From: Spirochaetota bacterium
GTDB taxonomy: Bacteria > Spirochaetota > Spirochaetia > Treponematales > Treponemataceae
Assembly: GCA_022704725.1 (NCBI GenBank)
Contig: JAKJFV010000023.1
Location: 1-11,823, forward strand
Reading direction: 5' to 3'
DNA length: 11,823 nucleotides
The notes below the pieces were generated by a model. That model worked only from the letters and a program-made list of their open reading frames with translations, did not search any database and had not been told where the DNA came from. Below are positions 7,370 to 11,823 of this stretch, one piece after another (within the stretch, counting starts at the first letter, position 1; every line of letters begins with the position of its first letter). A program made the translations under genes and the position numbers.

Positions 7370-8053
7370 TTAGCCGTCTTTTGTTAATATTGTCCTGATC
7401 GCCTGCGCCATCAGATTTGCATCTTGAGTCTTATGCTCCGCATGATGCTCAACATGCATATTGGAATTACCATATTCCATTTCATCATCAGATGAAGTTA
7501 TTTCTCTAGACAAAGCAGTTATATCCGGAAGCTCATCCAGTTCGTCATCGAGGCTGCCCCTCTCCACGGTTTTTTTCTGAACCGTTCCGGTCTCTGGATT
7601 TGAAGGCTGCCCCTGATTATTTACAGCATTACCTTGATTATTCCGGGCAAGGTTCTGCTCATCATCTTCAACAGGCGGCATTTCATCTACTTCATCATCC
7701 TGACCGGTCTGTTCATACACCGCGCGTGGTACAGAACCCGCCTGTTTTTGAGCTGAAGGATCAACAAAAAAACCCGGACCGGCATCATCATCCTGTAAAT
7801 CATCATCTCCAAGTGTAATGTCAACAACACTGCCAGGAGGCGTCATGCTTTCAGAACCGCCGGAAAAAGAATCGGACGCTTGTTCCAAAAACTTTTTGTA
7901 TATAAAACTTACACCGGCTGTAATTCCGAGCGATATTACGGCAGAAATTAAAGCCCGCAGCAGTACAAAACCTACACCTGCAATTAAACCGGAAATAAAG
8001 GACAGTATAAACCCGCATACAGCTGCAATTGCTATGAGCTTAGGGTTAAACAT
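7370..8053 (-). CDS. Acidic membrane-anchored protein of unknown function between flhG and sigma28
   Basis: This 227-residue protein begins with two closely packed hydrophobic helices (about 5-27 and 29-51, rich in G, A, I, V), probably a hairpin leaving the rest in the cytoplasm. Residues 60-210 are low-complexity and very acidic, with runs such as GDDDLQDDD (82-90), DDEVDEMPPVEDDEQ (119-133) and DDELDELPD (169-177), plus an asparagine/glutamine-rich stretch (138-152). A histidine-rich patch (200-207) precedes a final short helix, ANLMAQAIRTILTKDG (212-227), which looks more ordered than the rest and may be the functional contact. GGAGG (8060-8064) sits 6 bases before the ATG, a strong site. 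I do not recognise the family. The location inside the flagellar operon suggests a role with flagellar placement or export, but this is inference. Confidence 0.8.
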   Translation of the reverse strand: MFNPKLIAIAAVCGFILSFISGLIAGVGFVLLRALISAVISLGITAGVSFIYKKFLEQASDSFSGGSESMTPPGSVVDITLGDDDLQDDDAGPGFFVDPSAQKQAGSVPRAVYEQTGQDDEVDEMPPVEDDEQNLARNNQGNAVNNQGQPSNPETGTVQKKTVERGSLDDELDELPDITALSREITSSDDEMEYGNSNMHVEHHAEHKTQDANLMAQAIRTILTKDG

Positions 8054-8059
8054 ACAAAT

Positions 8060-8064
8060 CCTCC
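8060..8064 (-). promoter_or_regulatory. Strong ribosome binding site for the acidic membrane protein gene
   Basis: GGAGG sits 6 bases before the ATG at 8053. The 70-base gap upstream is the widest in the flagellar run, so translation here is initiated independently and is not coupled to flhG. Confidence 0.75.
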
Positions 8065-8123
8065 ATATAACCAGATTAAGGCAAAATCTTCATTAGGTCA
8101 AGTTAATTAAGAATTATTTATTC

Positions 8124-9014
8124 TTATTTTTTTCTTCTAAATTTTTTAAGAAACCTGTTCAAGCCTTCTTCTACTTCAAAATCTGTTTTTTCGATTCTGC
8201 CTATAATATGTTTAATACATATTGAAGGTTTAGATGAAGGGTTGGACACAATCCAGGGCTTTTGCCTAATAACAGAAGCAGAAACCGACGGATCATCGTA
8301 TATAAACCCGAGATACTCAATTTTATAATTAAGAAACTGGGCTGCTATATTTATAATTCTGTCAGATATTCTTTTTCCTTCATCCGCCGAATGCACTCTG
8401 TTAACGAGAAGTTTCATATTAATATGTGTATTTTGGAGTTCAGTAGCAATAATCTTAATTATTCCGTAAGCATCTGTGATCGATGTTGGTTCCGGCGTTG
8501 TAATAACAAAGACTTCATCAGATGCCCCTACAAAACTCAATACATTGTTAGAAATACCGGCGCCGGTATCTATAATAATAATATCGGCATTTGACAGGGT
8601 CATAAATTCCTGTACAAAATATTCAAGCTCTTCTTCAGATAAATTAGCGATTCTGGAAAATCCGTTTGCACCGGCAATAAATTTAATACCAAATTCTGTA
8701 TCGAGCACAATATCGGACATCTTTTTATGCTGTGTTATGACATGCAAAAGATTTGAACTTGGTACAACATTTAAAAGAACATTGACATTTGCCATACCTA
8801 AATCGCCGTCAATGAGAATTACTTTCTTTCCTAATTCTGCGTAGGCAATAGCCATATTTACTGCAATATTTGTTTTTCCAACGCCGCCCTTCCCGCTTGT
8901 AACGGCGATAATTCTTGTTTTATGTCCTGCCGGTCGTGCATACGTGCTTGAAGAAATTGTTTTTTGAAGTTTTTTCTGCATCATTGCACGTAATTCAGAA
9001 GCCTGATCTTCCAT
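8124..9014 (-). CDS. flhG: FlhG (YlxH/FleN), MinD-like ATPase controlling flagellar number
   Basis: This 296-residue ParA/MinD-family ATPase pairs with FlhF. The N-terminus carries DQASELR (3-9), matching the DQAxxLR motif by which FlhG stimulates FlhF GTPase activity. The deviant Walker A motif is GKGGVGKTN (41-49), with DGDLGMANVNVLL (69-81) as the A' region and IIIIDTGAG (145-153) as Walker B. TTPEPTSITDAYGIIK (172-187) is also typical of FlhG. The C-terminus ends in a basic helix (RFLKKFRRKK), consistent with the MinD-type membrane-targeting tail. In other bacteria FlhG limits flagellar number and, with FlhF, sets their position; in spirochaetes this means the polar-end periplasmic flagella. 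AAGGGAG (9020-9026) lies 5 bases before the ATG, 17 bases after the flhF stop. All nucleotide-binding residues look intact. Confidence 0.95.
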   Translation of the reverse strand: MEDQASELRAMMQKKLQKTISSSTYARPAGHKTRIIAVTSGKGGVGKTNIAVNMAIAYAELGKKVILIDGDLGMANVNVLLNVVPSSNLLHVITQHKKMSDIVLDTEFGIKFIAGANGFSRIANLSEEELEYFVQEFMTLSNADIIIIDTGAGISNNVLSFVGASDEVFVITTPEPTSITDAYGIIKIIATELQNTHINMKLLVNRVHSADEGKRISDRIINIAAQFLNYKIEYLGFIYDDPSVSASVIRQKPWIVSNPSSKPSICIKHIIGRIEKTDFEVEEGLNRFLKKFRRKK

Positions 9015-9031
9015 ATTTTCTCCCTTATCTG

Positions 9032-10255
9032 TTAGATATTGCGATCTTGTATAATTTTTTGTTCAATTTTCTGCTTATTAAATTTAAATCCCTTTAAACC
9101 TGATAAAAACCCTGAAATAGAGGCATCTTCAAAAAACCGTGGAACAGCCTGCCCGGTTGTTACATAGGTAACAGGTTTATTTTTTTCTGATAATGCGCTT
9201 ATTACATTGCCTATGGTATCTGTTTCATCAAACTTTGTAATAATGATCGAATCATAAGAAAATATTTCATAACAGCTCATAATTTCTTTCATATCGCTCA
9301 GTTTTGTAGAGGCGGACATGGTTAAGTATGTTTCTACAGCATAATTTGAAAGATTCAGTTTTTGTCTCATATTTCCTATATGATCAAAATCTTTGGGACT
9401 GTATCCTATTGTATCAATAAGAATAACATCTACATCGGTGCTGTGCATATCTATTAATTTTTTTACATCTTCATTGTTTTCTGCCAATGACACAGGAATA
9501 TCCATGTGCTCACCGTACACCTTTATCTGGTCTACTGCTGCAATTCTGTAGCTGTCTACCGTGATTATTGATACAGCTTTAGGAGAATTATCCTGAGCAG
9601 TAACAAAACGGGCAGCTAATTTTGCAATTGTAGTTGTTTTTCCAACACCAGTCGGGCCGACGAGTATTATTATTTGCGGCTTAGCAGTGTATGACGGAGT
9701 ATGAATTGAAATAGATTCTGCTATCCACTCAACAACCCTTTCCTGAACAGAATCATAATCTTCCAAGTCGGATAAGGAACATGTTTTCTTTATACGTTCA
9801 CTCATAATCCGTATATATTGAGATGAAAAATCATTCTGTTCCAAAAGGTTTAGAATGCGGCTGACAGTCGGATGTTCTTCAGGAGCAGAGGTAACCTTTG
9901 ATATTTTATCTTCCATCTTGGAAAGTGCTTCAATAATATTCTGTACAGCTCCGGGCTGCAGTGTTAGCTTTGTTTTATCGAGAATCTTTTTCCGCTCTTC
10001 ATCAAAATCGTCAATTTTTGTCTGCTGCTGATACGGAGAACGGGGCGGATAAGAATTCATCTGAACGGGTGTTTTTGTAAGTGTAAACTTTACTTCAATA
10101 CCCTGTTTTTGGAACAGGCCTAAGAACCCCCCGTAGGTTATTTGGCGCTTTCCAATTATATTGTAGTTAGAACTGTGAATTTCTTGAATGCGGCGTATAC
10201 AATCCGAATAGGTTTCCCCTTCTACGGTGTGCGTTACGATATTTTGACTATCCAA
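9032..10255 (-). CDS. flhF: FlhF, SRP-type GTPase for flagellar placement
   Basis: This 407-residue GTPase of the SRP54/FtsY group helps place flagella at the cell pole together with FlhG. The N-terminal domain (about 10-60, including GETYSDCIRRIQ) is the FlhF B-domain type; a proline/glutamine-rich linker and helical N domain follow. The G domain shows GPTGVGKTT (200-208), DSYRIAAVDQ (234-243), DTIGYS (281-286), TKFDET (340-345) and TTGQAVP (366-372). The third motif departs from the usual DTAGR: isoleucine replaces alanine and tyrosine replaces arginine. The start codon is TTG, with GGGGG (10265-10269) 9 bases upstream, and overlaps the flhA end by 8 bases. The conserved domain begins within a few residues, so a later start is unlikely. 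flhG follows after 17 bases. Confidence 0.93.
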   Translation of the reverse strand: MDSQNIVTHTVEGETYSDCIRRIQEIHSSNYNIIGKRQITYGGFLGLFQKQGIEVKFTLTKTPVQMNSYPPRSPYQQQTKIDDFDEERKKILDKTKLTLQPGAVQNIIEALSKMEDKISKVTSAPEEHPTVSRILNLLEQNDFSSQYIRIMSERIKKTCSLSDLEDYDSVQERVVEWIAESISIHTPSYTAKPQIIILVGPTGVGKTTTIAKLAARFVTAQDNSPKAVSIITVDSYRIAAVDQIKVYGEHMDIPVSLAENNEDVKKLIDMHSTDVDVILIDTIGYSPKDFDHIGNMRQKLNLSNYAVETYLTMSASTKLSDMKEIMSCYEIFSYDSIIITKFDETDTIGNVISALSEKNKPVTYVTTGQAVPRFFEDASISGFLSGLKGFKFNKQKIEQKIIQDRNI

Positions 10256-11823
10256 CTTTTATTTCCCCCAAAGATTCGACTCGAATTTCTTTATCTATTT
10301 CAGGAACAGAGAGTACAATCAAATTAGGCATTTCACGTTCAGTACTTGCCTTCACAAGAATTCTTACAGCCTCCGGACAAAGAATAATCGGCATATAGCC
10401 CTTATCCTGCACAGATGCAATGGATGCGCTTAATGAAGATATCCAATTACGGTGATCAACCGGTTCAAGAGCTGCGATTGGGCCGTTAACGGTGTCAACT
10501 CTGCTTGCTGCAAGACGTTCTAAGAATGAAGGTTCTATTGTAATAACATGAAGCGTTTTCGTGTCATCCATATACTGCTGACAAATTTGTCTTCCCAGCC
10601 GCTGACGAACCTTTTCAACAAGAATCTCAGCCTTTTTTGATACCGGTGCAAAATCGCACATAGTTTCCAAAATTGCAACCATGTTGCGTACAGATACCTG
10701 CTCGCGTAATAGTCCCTGCATAACTTTTTGGATTTCACCGACAGTAAAGGTCTTTGTTGATTCTTCGACAACAGCAGAATAATCTTTTTTAAGGGTATCT
10801 ATAATTGACTGCACTTCCTGGCGGCCGAGAATTTCAGCAGCACGGGACTTAATCATTTCGGTTAAGTGTGTTGCAATTATTGTAGGAGGATCAACAACCG
10901 CATAACCGGCTCTTTCTGCCTTTTCACGGTTGTCTTCGGTAATCCATATGGCAGGCAGGCCGAAGGCTGGATCTACAGTCTTTTCACCGGGGATTTCCTC
11001 GGTAACACCGCCTGTATTCATACACATATACCAGCCCATTCTAACCTTGCCGCGGTCTACTTCTACACCGCGTATTTTAAAGGAATATTCGTTAGGCTCA
11101 AGCGCTATATTATCTATCATGCGGATAGGAGGAACAACGAGGCCGAGATCAAGGCCAAGCTCCCTTCGAATTCTTCCTATTCTTTCCTTTAAATCTCCGC
11201 CCTTTTCTTCATCCAGCAGAGGAATTATTGCAAATCCCAGCTCGAGTGAAAGAGGATCAAGGGGGACAACAGGACTTATGCCGGAAGGAGAAGACGGCGT
11301 TTTTTGTTTTTCTTTTTCTTTTGCCAGTTGTTTTTGTTCTGCAAGCTTTTCTATTGACGCAAGGCGCCAGCCCAAGTACCCGAGAGCTCCGCCCATTGGT
11401 ATAAGAACATACCATGGAAATCCCGGTAAAATACCTATAACGGCCATAGTGATCCCTGCAACATAGTAGATCCAGGCATTTTGAGCAAATTCTTTTTTGA
11501 AGCTTGCACCAAGTGTTGTTTTGCCGTCAGAAGCCGACCGTGTTACAATGAGACCGGTTGCAAAAGACACAAGCAAAGACGGCATCTGAGATAATAAACC
11601 GTCGCCGATTGTTAATACAGCATACGTCTGTAAAGCAGTGGTAAAATCCTCTGCCCGTAATACAATTCCAAATATAAGACCAACAACAAGATTTATGACT
11701 GTAATAAAAATACCGACCTTAACGTTTCCCGATACAAACTTTGCAGCTCCGTCCATGGAACCGTAAAAGTCGGATTCCTGCTGAACTTCCATCTTCCGCT
11801 TACGGGCTTCTTCTTCTGTAATT
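10248..11823 (-). CDS. flhA: FlhA, flagellar type III export gate protein (partial, N-terminus beyond window)
   Basis: The frame is open to the right edge, giving 524 codons plus stop, and the true start lies outside. Against a usual length near 700 residues, roughly 175 are missing. The visible protein begins ITEEEARKRK, then SDFYGSMDGAAKF, a conserved FlhA loop, so the ATG at 11792 is internal and should not be taken as the start. Membrane helices follow (about visible residues 35-55, 67-93, 115-131 and 135-151), with TIGDGLLSQMPSLL (71-84) in between. A charged linker (155-175) leads to the large cytoplasmic domain that docks chaperone-substrate complexes. FlhA forms the nonameric export gate in the flagellar basal body and is required for export of axial proteins. 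The aspartates in SMDGA and IGDG probably correspond to residues needed for proton-driven export. flhF overlaps its end by 8 bases. Confidence 0.97.
   Translation of the reverse strand, partial: ITEEEARKRKMEVQQESDFYGSMDGAAKFVSGNVKVGIFITVINLVVGLIFGIVLRAEDFTTALQTYAVLTIGDGLLSQMPSLLVSFATGLIVTRSASDGKTTLGASFKKEFAQNAWIYYVAGITMAVIGILPGFPWYVLIPMGGALGYLGWRLASIEKLAEQKQLAKEKEKQKTPSSPSGISPVVPLDPLSLELGFAIIPLLDEEKGGDLKERIGRIRRELGLDLGLVVPPIRMIDNIALEPNEYSFKIRGVEVDRGKVRMGWYMCMNTGGVTEEIPGEKTVDPAFGLPAIWITEDNREKAERAGYAVVDPPTIIATHLTEMIKSRAAEILGRQEVQSIIDTLKKDYSAVVEESTKTFTVGEIQKVMQGLLREQVSVRNMVAILETMCDFAPVSKKAEILVEKVRQRLGRQICQQYMDDTKTLHVITIEPSFLERLAASRVDTVNGPIAALEPVDHRNWISSLSASIASVQDKGYMPIILCPEAVRILVKASTEREMPNLIVLSVPEIDKEIRVESLGEIKVG
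10265..10269 (-). promoter_or_regulatory. Ribosome binding site supporting the TTG start of flhF
   Basis: A GGGGG run followed by AAATAAAAG places the TTG at 10255 nine bases downstream, inside the flhA end. It supports TTG as the flhF start in the absence of a nearby in-frame ATG or GTG. Confidence 0.5.

Noticed and set aside
8073..8101. Possible internal promoter on the minus strand before the acidic membrane protein gene: TTGACC, 17 bases, TAATCT
   Set aside because: The -35 match is good, but the -10 box matches consensus at only three positions and would give a leader of about 13 bases. Not strong enough to list as a feature.
8104..8123. Terminator hairpin after flhG
   Set aside because: The inverted repeat GAAT/ATTC is short and AT-only, and it lacks a GC stem and a T run; read-through into the next gene is more likely.
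10930..11466. 178-codon open frame on the plus strand, antisense to flhA
   Set aside because: The product is serine- and proline-rich without domains, as expected for the reverse of a conserved gene; FlhA in the other frame is certain.
11790..11792. ATG as the start of flhA
   Set aside because: The frame continues upstream to the edge as ITEEEARKRK, which is conserved FlhA sequence, so the gene is cut by the window and this ATG is internal.

Overview
The window looks like a low-to-moderate GC spirochaete chromosome, most likely a Treponema. This is inferred from the gene order flhA-flhF-flhG-(membrane protein)-sigma28-fapA, from the family membership of the proteins, and from the absence of chemotaxis genes between flhG and the sigma factor. 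The species cannot be fixed from the sequence alone. There are no RNA genes, insertion sequences, CRISPR arrays or clear repeats. The genome is compact: the longest non-coding stretch is about 115 bases (781-895).

Left part (1-3545). A minus-strand gene for an exported, tyrosine-rich protein of unknown function starts at 780 and runs off the left edge. A good sigma70-type promoter in the divergent gap reads right into a three-gene ABC importer operon of the cobalamin/iron-siderophore type: binding protein (btuF/fecB-like), FecCD permease (btuC-like) and ATPase (btuD-like). Its genes overlap by 16 and 4 bases. The substrate, corrinoid or iron chelate/haem, is not settled by sequence.

Right part (3534-11823, all minus strand). 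This is the distal end of a flagellar operon read right to left: flhA (5' end cut by the window edge), flhF (TTG start overlapping flhA), flhG, a small acidic membrane protein gene, a FliA/WhiG-family sigma28 gene, fapA with an N-terminal Jag_N-like domain, a small charged soluble protein gene and a SwrB-like membrane protein gene. Gaps are at most 70 bases and several genes overlap, so one transcript with translational coupling is likely. FlhA is the export-gate protein of the flagellar type III apparatus. FlhF and FlhG are the GTPase/ATPase pair that sets flagellar position and number. The sigma factor directs late flagellar genes. FapA and the flanking small genes are probable accessory factors.

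The two operons converge and overlap tail to tail by 12 bases, with no hairpin terminator that I can see. The most interesting points are the SwrB-like last gene in the same slot it occupies next to sigD in Bacillus, the Jag_N-FapA fusion, the unusual DTIGYS motif in FlhF, and two uncharacterised proteins embedded in the flagellar operon.
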